Positions 8,325-16,932 of a DNA stretch of 64,000 nt are shown here, in pieces. The stretch is from Hyphomicrobiales bacterium. GTDB taxonomy: Bacteria > Pseudomonadota > Alphaproteobacteria > Rhizobiales > Rhizobiaceae. Where the stretch lies: NCBI GenBank assembly GCA_017305935.1, contig JAFKJU010000011.1, positions 1 to 64,000 on the forward strand. Reading direction: 5' to 3'. How positions within the stretch are numbered: position 1 is the stretch's first letter; each line of letters starts with the position of its first letter. Position numbers and translations under genes: made by a program. Under the pieces are notes generated by a model. That model was not told the DNA's origin. It did not search any database and was given only the letters and a program-made list of their open reading frames with translations.

Positions 8325-10235
8325 ATGATCAAGCCCTTTGCATTCGGACTTCTGACAGCGTCGATGATGACGCTATCCTCGGGCGTCGCCTTTGCGGATT
8401 ACGAACTCAACATCCTGCACATCAACGATTTCCACTCCCGCATCGAATCGATCAACAAATACGATGCGAGCTGCTCGGCCGAGGAAGAGGGCAAGAACGA
8501 ATGCTTCGGCGGCGCCGCCCGCCTGAAGACCGCCATCGACCAGCGCCGCGCCGCGCTCAGCGGCAAGAACGTGCTGGTGCTGAACGGCGGCGACAATTTC
8601 CAGGGCTCGCTGTTCTACACCACCTTCAAGGGCGCGGCCGAGGCCGATTTCGTCAACGCCATCGGCTTCGACGCCATGGCGGTCGGCAATCATGAATTCG
8701 ACGACGGCGAGGACGGCTTCGTCGGCTTCCTCGACAAGGTGAAGCTGCCGGTGCTGAGCGCCAACGTGTTGACCGGCGACAGCTCCAAGCTGAAGGACCG
8801 CATCAAGCCGTATACCGTGCTCGATGTCGGCGGCCAGAAGATCGGCATCGTCAGCGCCGTTGCCAACGACACCGAGGAAACCTCCTCCCCCGGCCCGCTG
8901 GTGATGATTTCCGACGATGTCTCCGCCATCAAGGCCGCCGTCGAGGAACTGAAGAAGCAGAACGTCAACAAGATTATCGCGCTGACCCATGTCGGCTATG
9001 TCCGCGATATCGATGCCATCGCCAGGATCCCCGACGTCGACGTCGTCGTCGGCGCCCATTCGCACACGCTGCTCTCCAACACCGATCCGAAAGCCGAAGG
9101 CCCCTATCCGACGATGGTCGACAATCCCGGCGGCTACAAGGTGCCGGTGGTGACGGCCCGGTCCTACGGAAAATATCTCGGCGACCTCGTCGTCACCTTC
9201 GACGACAACGGCGTCGTCAAGGACGCCAAAGGCGATCCCATCCTCGTCGATTCCAGCTTCAAGCCGGATGAGGCGCTCGCCGCCCACTTCAAGGAAATGG
9301 GCGCGCCGATCGAGGAACTGAAGAAGAAGATCGTCGGCAAGTCCAGCGATCCGATCGAGGGCGCCCGCGAGGTCTGCCGCGTCACCGAATGCTCGATGGG
9401 CAATCTCGTCGCCGATGCCATGCTCGACCGCGTCAAGGGCCAGGGCATCCAGATCGCCTTCGCCAATGGCGGCGGCCTGCGCGCCTCGATCAATTCGGGC
9501 GATGTCAGCATGGGCGACGTCCTGACCGTTCTGCCCTTCCAGAACACGCTCGCCACCTTCCAGCTCAAGGGCTCGGACGTGCTGGCGGCGCTGGAGAACG
9601 GGGCCAGCCAGATCGAGGAAGGCGCCGGCCGCTTCACCCAGGTTTCCGGCCTGAAATACACCTTCGACAAGTCGAAGCCCGCCGGCAGCCGCATCGTCTC
9701 GGCCGAGGTCAAGGACGGCGACACCTTCGTGCCGCTCGATCCGAACAAGACCTACGGCGTGGTCGCCAACGACTACACCCGCCGCGGCGGCGACGGCTAC
9801 GACGTGTTCGCCAAGAAGGCGATCAACCCCTACGATTTCGGCCCGAGCCTCGAAAACACGGTCGCCGACTATCTCACCGCCCACAATCCCTACAAGCCCT
9901 ATACCGACGGGCGCGTGAAGGGTGTGGAAACCGCGGCAGCCACCGCGCCGGCCACGCCTGAGACCAAGCCCGCCGAAACCCCGGCGGCAACGACGGAAAC
10001 CAAGCCGGCGGAAACACAGGCAAAGCCTGCCGATACCGCCGTCGCGGAATCGCCCGCGACCCAGGCCACCACCGCCCCCACCAGCCATGTCGTCGTCAAG
10101 GGCGACACGCTGTGGGATCTCGCCGTCAAGTTCTACGGCAATGGCGAGGCGTGGAAGACGATCTCGTCTGCCAACGGCAAGCCGAATCCGAAAAAGCTCG
10201 CCATCGGCGAGGCGCTGGAGATTCCGGCCAAATAA
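8325..10235 (+). CDS. Secreted 5'-nucleotidase/metallophosphatase with C-terminal LysM domain
   Basis: A 636-residue exported protein. The signal peptide (MIKPF to FADY, cleavage after about A24) is followed by a metallophosphatase domain with the metal motifs HINDFH, NGGDNFQ, GNHEFD and GAHSHT. Then comes the 5'-nucleotidase C-terminal domain (NLVADA, ANGGGLR, NDYTRRGGDG). A 60-residue Ala/Thr/Pro/Glu linker leads to a LysM domain (about 586-635, VVKGDTLWDLAVKFYGNG). UshA-type enzymes dephosphorylate nucleotides in the periplasm; LysM would tether this one to peptidoglycan. I chose the ATG at 8325 because the frame upstream lacks a signal peptide and GGAG sits before this ATG. The 5' leader can form hairpins near 8260-8305. 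Confidence 0.92.
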   Translation: MIKPFAFGLLTASMMTLSSGVAFADYELNILHINDFHSRIESINKYDASCSAEEEGKNECFGGAARLKTAIDQRRAALSGKNVLVLNGGDNFQGSLFYTTFKGAAEADFVNAIGFDAMAVGNHEFDDGEDGFVGFLDKVKLPVLSANVLTGDSSKLKDRIKPYTVLDVGGQKIGIVSAVANDTEETSSPGPLVMISDDVSAIKAAVEELKKQNVNKIIALTHVGYVRDIDAIARIPDVDVVVGAHSHTLLSNTDPKAEGPYPTMVDNPGGYKVPVVTARSYGKYLGDLVVTFDDNGVVKDAKGDPILVDSSFKPDEALAAHFKEMGAPIEELKKKIVGKSSDPIEGAREVCRVTECSMGNLVADAMLDRVKGQGIQIAFANGGGLRASINSGDVSMGDVLTVLPFQNTLATFQLKGSDVLAALENGASQIEEGAGRFTQVSGLKYTFDKSKPAGSRIVSAEVKDGDTFVPLDPNKTYGVVANDYTRRGGDGYDVFAKKAINPYDFGPSLENTVADYLTAHNPYKPYTDGRVKGVETAAATAPATPETKPAETPAATTETKPAETQAKPADTAVAESPATQATTAPTSHVVVKGDTLWDLAVKFYGNGEAWKTISSANGKPNPKKLAIGEALEIPAK

Positions 10236-10258
10236 GGACAATTTGTCCCGCCCCCATG

Positions 10259-10289
10259 AACCGGTCCGGGCTTCCCCGGGCCGGTTTTT
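10259..10289 (+). terminator. Intrinsic terminator after the 5'-nucleotidase gene
   Basis: AACCGGTCCGGG (10259-10270) pairs with CCCGGGCCGGTT (10275-10286) with one wobble and a CTTC loop; a T-run follows directly. Confidence 0.9.
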
Positions 10290-10387
10290 CTTTTTAGAAA
10301 CCGAACAAACTTGATTAAAGGCAATGCAAAACCGCAGGCGCCGCCCTAGATACAGCGGCGACAAACCGCTCGCGCAAAGAGAGACTG

Positions 10388-11428
10388 ATGAACGCTGTTG
10401 TTTCCGACCTGCCCACCAGCCACCCGCCCGTCCGTTTCGGCAAGGTCGGCGTCCTTCTTGTCAATCTCGGCACGCCCGACGGCACCGATTACACCTCGAT
10501 GCGCCGCTATCTGAAGGAATTCCTGACCGACAGGCGCGTCATCGAGTGGTCGCGGCTTTTCTGGTATCCGATCCTGTTCGGCATCGTGCTGAACACCCGC
10601 CCCGGCAAGGTCGGCAAGGCCTATGAGCTGATCTGGAACAAGGAGAAGAACGAGAGCTTCCTGCGCACCTACACGCGCAGCCAGGCCGAACTCATGGGCA
10701 AGGCGCTGGCCGACAACCCGAATGTCGTCGTCGATTGGGCGATGCGCTACGGCCAGCCTTCGATCGCCTCGCGCATCGATGCGCTGAAACAGGCAGGCTG
10801 CGAACGCATCCTCGTCTTCCCGCTCTATCCGCAATATGCCGCCGCCACCACGGCGACCGTCAACGACAAGGCTTTCGAGACGCTTCTGAAAATGCGCTGG
10901 CAGCCGGCGCTGCGCACCGTGCCGCCCTATCACGACGATCCCGTCTATATCGAGGCGCTGGCGCAATCGGTGGAGAAGCATTATGCCAGCCTCGACTGGC
11001 AGCCGGATCTGCTGATCACGTCCTTCCATGGCATCCCGAAGAGCTATTTCGACAAGGGCGACCCTTATTATTGCCAGTGCCAGAAGACCGCACGGCTGCT
11101 ACGCGAGCGGCTGGGGCTTTCCAAGGACAAGTTGATGGTCACCTTCCAGTCGCGCTTCGGGCCGGAGGAATGGTTGCAGCCCTATACCGACAAGACGGTG
11201 GAGGAACTGGCGAAGAACGGCACCAAACGCATCGCCATCATGAACCCCGGCTTCGTTTCCGACTGCCTGGAAACGCTGGAGGAAATCGCCGAACAGGCCG
11301 GCGAATCCTTCCTGCACAATGGCGGCGAGAAATTCACCCATATTCCGTGTCTCAACGACAGTCGCGAGGGCATGACGGTTCTCGAAACCGTGGTGCGGCG
11401 GGAATTGCAGGGCTGGGCCGCGGCCTGA
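10388..11428 (+). CDS. hemH: Ferrochelatase
   Basis: A 346-residue enzyme that inserts ferrous iron into protoporphyrin IX, the last step of heme synthesis. Family signatures include GVLLVNLGTPD near residue 20, the catalytic-histidine segment SFHGIPKSY (H214) and, near the C-terminus, MNPGFVSDCLETLEEI followed by NGGEKF. There is no signal peptide; it is a peripheral membrane enzyme in the family. AGAGAGACTG precedes the ATG. It lies between a terminator and the stomatin pair. The 96-bp gap to qmcA contains an imperfect hairpin but no clear terminator. Confidence 0.96.
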   Translation: MNAVVSDLPTSHPPVRFGKVGVLLVNLGTPDGTDYTSMRRYLKEFLTDRRVIEWSRLFWYPILFGIVLNTRPGKVGKAYELIWNKEKNESFLRTYTRSQAELMGKALADNPNVVVDWAMRYGQPSIASRIDALKQAGCERILVFPLYPQYAAATTATVNDKAFETLLKMRWQPALRTVPPYHDDPVYIEALAQSVEKHYASLDWQPDLLITSFHGIPKSYFDKGDPYYCQCQKTARLLRERLGLSKDKLMVTFQSRFGPEEWLQPYTDKTVEELAKNGTKRIAIMNPGFVSDCLETLEEIAEQAGESFLHNGGEKFTHIPCLNDSREGMTVLETVVRRELQGWAAA

Positions 11429-11450
11429 ACCGAAGGTTGCCGAAAGGCCT

Positions 11451-11485
11451 GTCATGCCCATGGGGATCCATGCTAAAGGCATGAC
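11451..11485. repeat. Nested inverted repeat between hemH and qmcA
   Basis: GTCATGCC (11451-11458) and GGCATGAC (11478-11485) enclose a second pair, CATGG and CCATG, around the loop GGAT. There is no T-run after it, so it is unlikely to be a simple terminator. It could be a processing hairpin or a small palindromic repeat. Confidence 0.55.
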
Positions 11486-11524
11486 GGCCCGGCATCGTCG
11501 CCGGCCGTTTCCGGGGAGAAGAAT

Positions 11525-12538
11525 ATGCAGCCTTCCGGCTTCGATATCGTCGTCATCGCGCTGGTCGTCTTCGTCATCCTGGTCCTGTTCGCCGGGATCA
11601 AGACGGTGCCGCAGGGGTTTCGCTATACCATCGAGCGTTTCGGCCGCTACACGCGCACGCTGGAGCCCGGCCTCAACCTGATCGTACCGTTCATCGAGCG
11701 CATCGGCGCACGCATGAACGTGATGGAACAGGTGCTCGACGTGCCGACTCAGGAAGTCATCACCAAGGACAACGCATCCGTCACGGCCGATGCCGTCGCC
11801 TTCTACCAGGTGCTGAATGCGGCCGAAGCCGCCTATCAGGTCTCCAACCTCGAAAACGCCATCCTCAACCTCACCATGACCAATATCCGCTCGGTCATGG
11901 GGTCGATGGATCTGGACGAGTTGCTCTCCAACCGCGAAACCATCAACGAACGGCTGTTGCATGTGGTCGACGACGCCGTCCGCCCTTGGGGCATCAAGGT
12001 CACCCGCGTCGAGATCAAGGATATCCGCCCGCCGGTCGACCTGGTCGACGCCATGGCCCGGCAGATGAAGGCCGAGCGCGAAAAGCGCGCCCAGGTTCTT
12101 GAAGCCGAGGGCTCGCGCAACGCCCAGATCCTGCGGGCCGAAGGCGCCAAGCAGGCCGCCATCCTCGAAGCCGAGGGCGAGCGCGAGGCCGCCTTCCGCG
12201 AGGCCGAGGCGCGCGAACGCCTGGCCGAGGCTGAAGCCAAGGCGACACGCATGGTCTCCGAGGCCATCGCCGCCGGCGACGTGCAGGCGATCAACTATTT
12301 CGTGGCCCAGAAATACACCGAGGCGCTGGCCGCCGTCGGCAAGGCCCCCAATTCCAAGGTGGTGCTGATGCCGATGGAAGCTTCGTCGCTGATCGGCACG
12401 CTCGGCGGCATCGGCGCGATTGCCAAGGAAGTGTTCGGCACCAATGGCGGCGATGCGCCGCGCACGCCGCCGCGTTCGGCTGGCCCGGCCCGCTCGACGC
12501 CGCAGGTCACCTTCCCCACCCCGCGCCAGGAGAGCTGA
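11525..12538 (+). CDS. qmcA: SPFH/stomatin-family membrane protein (paraslipin, QmcA-like)
   Basis: A 337-residue protein with one N-terminal membrane anchor (about residues 7-27), an SPFH/band 7 domain ([15 protein letters not shown] through [14 protein letters not shown]), and a long Ala/Glu/Arg-rich coiled coil (about 180-245) that drives oligomerisation. Stomatin-like proteins form ring assemblies in membrane microdomains and influence protease or membrane-protein function. GGGGAGAAGAAT gives a good ribosome-binding site. It is followed four bases later by an NfeD-like gene, the standard partner of this family. Confidence 0.93.
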   Translation: MQPSGFDIVVIALVVFVILVLFAGIKTVPQGFRYTIERFGRYTRTLEPGLNLIVPFIERIGARMNVMEQVLDVPTQEVITKDNASVTADAVAFYQVLNAAEAAYQVSNLENAILNLTMTNIRSVMGSMDLDELLSNRETINERLLHVVDDAVRPWGIKVTRVEIKDIRPPVDLVDAMARQMKAEREKRAQVLEAEGSRNAQILRAEGAKQAAILEAEGEREAAFREAEARERLAEAEAKATRMVSEAIAAGDVQAINYFVAQKYTEALAAVGKAPNSKVVLMPMEASSLIGTLGGIGAIAKEVFGTNGGDAPRTPPRSAGPARSTPQVTFPTPRQES

Positions 12539-12542
12539 ACGG

Positions 12543-13007
12543 ATGATCGCGGCCTTCATCGCCGAAGTCGGCCCGTGGAGCTGGTGGCTGCTCGGCCTCG
12601 CGCTGCTGGCGGCCGAACTCGTGATGCCCGGCGTCTTCCTCGTCTGGATCGGTGCGGCGGCAATCGCTATCGGCGCGCTGTCGCTCATGGTCTGGGACAA
12701 GGCCTTCTGGGCTTGGGAAGTGCAGGCGCTGTTGTTTGCGGCCCTTTCCGTCGCCTTCGTCTTTATCGGGCGGCGGCTATTGTCCAGCGGCGCGAATGTC
12801 AGCGACCAGCCCCTGCTCAACCAGCGCGGCCAGAGCCTTGTCGGCCGCACCGCGACGCTGCACGAACCGATCCGCGAAGGCCGGGGCCGCATCCGTCTCG
12901 ACGATACCTTCTGGACGGTTCAAGGCCCGGATCTGCCGGCGGGAACGCGCGTTCGCGTCGCCAGGAGCAACGGCGGGGACCTGATGGTCGAACCTGTCGA
13001 TAGCTGA
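12543..13007 (+). CDS. NfeD-like membrane protein
   Basis: A 154-residue protein with two to three hydrophobic segments (about 10-90, with GLALLAAELVMPGVFLVWIG and LFAALSVAFVFIG) and a C-terminal OB-fold NfeD domain (about 100-150, LVGRTATLHEPI). Short NfeD proteins of this type (YbbK-like) are encoded beside paraslipins and are thought to act together in the membrane. The start is four bases after the qmcA stop, so the two are one operon. The gene ends 14 bp from the convergent kdsD stop. Confidence 0.9.
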   Translation: MIAAFIAEVGPWSWWLLGLALLAAELVMPGVFLVWIGAAAIAIGALSLMVWDKAFWAWEVQALLFAALSVAFVFIGRRLLSSGANVSDQPLLNQRGQSLVGRTATLHEPIREGRGRIRLDDTFWTVQGPDLPAGTRVRVARSNGGDLMVEPVDS

Positions 13008-13021
13008 GCGAGGGTATCGCC

Positions 13022-14017
13022 TCAGGCGACGCCGATGCGCAGCAGGTCGTGGAAATGCACCAGCCCGACCGGGAAATTCTCCTCGTCGACGACGATCAGC
13101 GCCGAGATATTGTGCTTCTGCAACAGCGCCATCGCGCCGGTCGCCAGCGTTTCCTTGCGCACAGTCTTCGGCGTGCGCGTCATGACGTCGTCGACCTTCA
13201 TCGCCGCGAGATTGCGGTTGAGGTTGCGGGCGATGTCGCCATCGGTGACGATGCCGCAGAGGCGGCCGGTCTTGTCGACGACGCCGACGCAGCCGAAGCG
13301 CTTGTGCGACAGGGTCGTCACTGCCTCCTGCATCGAGCATCCCAGCGGAACCAGCGGGATGCGCTCGCCGACATGCATGACGTCACCGACATGGCTGAGG
13401 CTCGCCCCCAGCTTGCCGCCGGGATGGAAGGTGCGGAAATCGGTGGCCGAAAAACCGCGCGCTTCGAGCAGCGCCACGGCCAACGCATCGCCGATGGCAA
13501 GCTGCATCAGCGTCGAGGTGGTCGGCGCCAGGCCGTGCGGGCAGGCTTCCTGCTCGGTCGGCAGCAAGAGCAGCACATCCGCCTCGCGCCCCAGCGTCGA
13601 TTGCGCGCCCGCGGTGATGGCGATCAGCGGGATGGAAAAGCGCCGCGAAAAGGCGATGATGCCGCGCAATTCGGCGCTCTCGCCGCTCCAGGACAGCGCG
13701 ATGATGACGTCGTCCTGGGTGATCATCCCGAGATCGCCGTGATTGGCTTCCACCGGATGCACGAAGAAGGAAGGCGTTCCGGTCGAGGCGAAGGTCGCGG
13801 CGATCTTCGAGCCGATATGGCCGCTCTTGCCGATGCCGGTGACGATCACCCGCCCCTTGATATCGCCGATCATTTCCACGGCGCGCGAAAACGGCGCGGC
13901 GAGCGCGCCCGAAAGCGCGTTTTCCAGCGATTGCAGGCCGTTCTTTTCGGTGGCGACCGTGCGCAGCGCCGATTCGACGGCGCTGTTTTCGATGAGATGG
14001 ATGGCTCGCTTGATCAT
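13022..14017 (-). CDS. kdsD: Arabinose-5-phosphate isomerase (KpsF/GutQ type)
   Basis: A 331-residue enzyme that interconverts ribulose 5-phosphate and arabinose 5-phosphate, the first step to Kdo for lipopolysaccharide. An N-terminal SIS sugar-isomerase domain (about 40-170, VTGIGKSGHIGSK, ANHGDLGM, LSWSGESAEL) is followed by two CBS domains (about 205-325, with MTRTPKTV and ALIVVDEENFPVGLVH). Length and order are canonical. The ATG at 14017 has only a weak ribosome-binding site. It is divergent from the outer-membrane barrel gene, with a 169-bp shared control region containing the palindrome GGTTAACC. Confidence 0.94.
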   Translation of the reverse strand: MIKRAIHLIENSAVESALRTVATEKNGLQSLENALSGALAAPFSRAVEMIGDIKGRVIVTGIGKSGHIGSKIAATFASTGTPSFFVHPVEANHGDLGMITQDDVIIALSWSGESAELRGIIAFSRRFSIPLIAITAGAQSTLGREADVLLLLPTEQEACPHGLAPTTSTLMQLAIGDALAVALLEARGFSATDFRTFHPGGKLGASLSHVGDVMHVGERIPLVPLGCSMQEAVTTLSHKRFGCVGVVDKTGRLCGIVTDGDIARNLNRNLAAMKVDDVMTRTPKTVRKETLATGAMALLQKHNISALIVVDEENFPVGLVHFHDLLRIGVA

Positions 14018-14186
14018 GGCGGATCGTTAACGCCTTTCTCCCGCGAAGTCCACCGCATCGCCCGCGAGACGGGTTCGTCAACCAATGGTTAACCAAACAC
14101 ATTTACTCTTTGGAAAGCAATCGACAGATCCGGTGCTGCGTCGCCGGAGCCCCGAGGAAAACAGCGGTCAATCGCGGACGACGAGA

Positions 14187-15770
14187 ATGACAAGAAGAAT
14201 GCCCTCCTGCCGCCCGATTTCCCTCGGCGTCGCGCTCGCCGCGACCGCCGTGTTCGTTCTGCCGTCCTTATCCTCGGCCCAGTCGCGCCCGAAGCCGAAG
14301 ACGCCGGCAAACGCGGCCCGCACCCTGCCGCAGCAGGCCGCCACGCCCGGCGCAACGAATGCCGCCGACCCCTACGGCATGAATACCGATGGCGCGGACA
14401 ACGATCCCAACGCCGTCACTTCCCCCCTGTTCACCACCGATGCCTCCCGGCCGGCGCAGGGGCTGCGCACCCGCCCGACGGCAAACGCGGCGGGCAATGC
14501 CGAAGACACGCTGGCGACCGGCACCAATCCGCGCGCAAGACGTCTTAGCGGCCGCGAGGACGAACAGGCGGATGTCGATTTCAACCGCATGAACCTGCGC
14601 GAAAATTCCCTCGATGCGCTGACGCCGCGCCTCAATCCCAATCGCAACGACGCGCCCGGCATCCGGCTGGGCACCATGGTGCTGCGTCCTTCGGTCACGC
14701 AATCCGTCGCCGCCGAGCGCCAGAAATCCGGCAGCAATACCCAGAACCGCAACTACCTGCAGACCGAGCTCAAGGGCACGCTGGCCTCGGACTGGTCGCG
14801 CCATGCCCTGACCGTCACCGGCGACGGCATCTACCAGCGAAACATCAGCGGCGATGGCGAGGAAAAGCCGAGTGTCAACATCGACGCCGACTTGCGCCTC
14901 GATCTCGCCGAACGCACCACAGGGCATATCCGTGGCGGCTACGGTTTCTACCGCGAGGATACGGACGATCCCAACGCCATCAGCGGCGCCACCACCCAGG
15001 CCGGCGTTCACACGCTGAAGGGTGGGCTGGAACTGCAGCGCGAATTCGGCGTGATTCGCGGCACCACCGGCCTCGACCTCGAAAAGCGCATCTATACCGA
15101 TGCGACGCTGGCCGATGGCAGCAAGGTATCGCTGGAGGACCGCGACCGCCTGTCGGGGACGCTGCGTGGCCGCATCGGCTACGAATTGTCGCCGGCGATC
15201 ATTCCCTTCCTCGAAGCCGCCGTCGGCCGCGCCCGCTACGACCTCAGAACCGATAGCCTCGGCTATGCCCGTTCCTTCTGGACCTATGCGATGAAGGGCG
15301 GCGTCGAACTGGATATGGGCGAAAAGCTGCGCGGCGAGCTTTCCGCCGGTTACGAGCGTGCCGATTTCGACGACGAACGGCTGCAGGCGCTGTCCGGCCT
15401 GACGCTGGATGGCACGCTCGCCTGGTCGCCGCAGCGCGGCACCGACGTCACCTTCGGCCTGGCGACGACCATCGAGCCCTCGACCACGGCCGGCGCCAGC
15501 GGGTATGTCGCCTATACCGCCAATGCCGGCATCTCGCATGAAGTGCGCGACAATGTCGTGGCCCGCCTGACCGGCAGCACCGTCTTTCGTGACTATCCCA
15601 ATGGCAGTGTCCAGGATGAGACCGTCTACACCGCCGGCCCCGGCTTCACCTGGGGCCTGAACCGCTATCTCGACCTCAAGGGCGACCTTGGCTACGAACT
15701 GACATCGCGCAAGGTCAGCGACGATACGAGGACGTTGCGCGCCAGCATCGGCCTGACGCTGAAGCGCTGA
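14187..15770 (+). CDS. Exported outer-membrane beta-barrel protein (BBP2_2-like)
   Basis: A 527-residue protein with a signal peptide ending near SLSSAQ. A low-complexity, probably disordered stretch follows (about 30-170, rich in Ala, Asn, Pro, Thr, Asp). The C-terminal 350 residues have alternating polar/aromatic beta-strands (for example GYGFYREDTDD, GDLGYELTSRKVS) and end in LRASIGLTLKR, a typical strand-rich barrel. This fits the rhizobial family annotated as outer membrane beta-barrel; the substrate or role is unknown. I prefer the ATG at 14187; the frame is open from 14085 but the upstream residues contain no signal peptide. It converges on galU, with a hairpin between. Confidence 0.8.
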   Translation: MTRRMPSCRPISLGVALAATAVFVLPSLSSAQSRPKPKTPANAARTLPQQAATPGATNAADPYGMNTDGADNDPNAVTSPLFTTDASRPAQGLRTRPTANAAGNAEDTLATGTNPRARRLSGREDEQADVDFNRMNLRENSLDALTPRLNPNRNDAPGIRLGTMVLRPSVTQSVAAERQKSGSNTQNRNYLQTELKGTLASDWSRHALTVTGDGIYQRNISGDGEEKPSVNIDADLRLDLAERTTGHIRGGYGFYREDTDDPNAISGATTQAGVHTLKGGLELQREFGVIRGTTGLDLEKRIYTDATLADGSKVSLEDRDRLSGTLRGRIGYELSPAIIPFLEAAVGRARYDLRTDSLGYARSFWTYAMKGGVELDMGEKLRGELSAGYERADFDDERLQALSGLTLDGTLAWSPQRGTDVTFGLATTIEPSTTAGASGYVAYTANAGISHEVRDNVVARLTGSTVFRDYPNGSVQDETVYTAGPGFTWGLNRYLDLKGDLGYELTSRKVSDDTRTLRASIGLTLKR

Positions 15771-15780
15771 TCGTTTTTCA

Positions 15781-15815
15781 GCCGGCCTTCTCCCCTGGAG
15801 GAAGAAGGCCCGGCC
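15781..15815 (+). terminator. Hairpin between the convergent barrel and galU genes
   Basis: GCCGGCCTTCT pairs with AGAAGGCCCGGC (one bulged G). It lies just after the barrel-gene stop. No T-run follows on either strand, so this is a weak terminator call; it may only protect transcript ends. Confidence 0.45.
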
Positions 15816-15824
15816 AAACGGCGG

Positions 15825-16709
15825 TTATTTGCCTGAGACCATTGCCCGGATCTGCGCCTCGACCAGCGGGCGGATATCCTCGCGGCTCAGCGAGAAGGCG
15901 ACGTTGGCGAGGATGAAGCCGTCCTTGGCGCCACAGTCGAAGGTTTCGCCCCTGAAGTGATAGCCGGCGAATTCCTGTCGCGAAAGTAGCTTCAGCATGG
16001 CATCGGTCAACTGGATCTCGTTGCCGGCGCCGCGCTCCTGGGTGGAAAGGATGCCGAAAATCTCCGGCTGCAGGATGTAACGGCCGTTGATGAAGAAGTT
16101 GGAGGGCGCCGTGCCCTTGGCCGGTTTCTCGACCATGCCGGTGATCTTGAAACCCTTGCCGATCGCCTCGCCGACGCCGACGATGCCGTATTTGTGGGCC
16201 TGGTCGGGGGCGCATTCCTCGACCGCGATGATGTTGCCGCCGGTCTGGTCGTAAAGCTCGACCATGCCTTTCATGCAGCTATCCTCGGCGCGCATGATCA
16301 TATCGGGCAGAAGCAGCGCGAAGGGCTCGTTGCCGACGATCTCGCGCGCGCACCAGACGGCATGCCCCAGCCCCAGCGGCTCCTGCTGGCGGGTGAAGCT
16401 GACGGTGCCGGCCTTCGGCAACTGCTGGGCGAGGATGGTCAGTTCCGCCGTCTTGCTGCGCGAGCGCAGCGTCTGTTCCAATTCGAACTGGATATCGAAG
16501 TAATCCTCGATGACGTGCTTGTTGCGCCCGGTCACGAACACGAGATGCTCGATGCCCGCCTCCAGTGCTTCCTCGACGACATACTGGATGACCGGCTTGT
16601 CCACGACGGTAAGCATTTCCTTGGGAACGGATTTGGTTGCCGGCAGGAACCGCGTCCCAAGTCCCGCGACGGGAAATACTGCCTTGCGTACCTTCTTATG
16701 CTGACTCAC
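15825..16709 (-). CDS. galU: UTP-glucose-1-phosphate uridylyltransferase
   Basis: A 294-residue nucleotidyltransferase making UDP-glucose for exopolysaccharide, cyclic glucan and lipopolysaccharide; the S. meliloti copy is called exoN. The N-terminal signature [17 protein letters not shown] holds the nucleotide-binding loop, followed by [11 protein letters not shown] and [14 protein letters not shown]; the length is typical. The start codon is GTG at 16709, set by a perfect AGGAGG five bases upstream; the ATG overlapping that spacer is out of frame. It is divergent from mltB, and the shared region contains a perfect 12-bp palindrome. Confidence 0.95.
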   Translation of the reverse strand: MSQHKKVRKAVFPVAGLGTRFLPATKSVPKEMLTVVDKPVIQYVVEEALEAGIEHLVFVTGRNKHVIEDYFDIQFELEQTLRSRSKTAELTILAQQLPKAGTVSFTRQQEPLGLGHAVWCAREIVGNEPFALLLPDMIMRAEDSCMKGMVELYDQTGGNIIAVEECAPDQAHKYGIVGVGEAIGKGFKITGMVEKPAKGTAPSNFFINGRYILQPEIFGILSTQERGAGNEIQLTDAMLKLLSRQEFAGYHFRGETFDCGAKDGFILANVAFSLSREDIRPLVEAQIRAMVSGK

Positions 16710-16744
16710 ACATGCCTCCTTGGGCGTCTTTCGGCCAAATCATT

Positions 16745-16756
16745 CGCCAATTGGCG
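16745..16756. promoter_or_regulatory. Perfect 12-bp palindrome CGCCAATTGGCG upstream of galU
   Basis: The sequence is its own reverse complement and sits 36 bases before the galU GTG in the galU/mltB divergent region. It could be an operator for a dimeric regulator; no specific regulator is recognised. Confidence 0.45.
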
Positions 16757-16932
16757 GACGTAGTACATAATTGCTACTTTTTCGCAAAAGATGACGCCGC
16801 CGGTTTCGCATGGTAAAGAGTTTGTTGAGAAAATGCCTCTAAACTCGGCTTCCATGCCGGATGCGTCATCGGCGTCCGAACAGCAGATCCGTGAAGACCT
16901 GGCAACTCGTGAAGACAAGGACAGGACAACTG

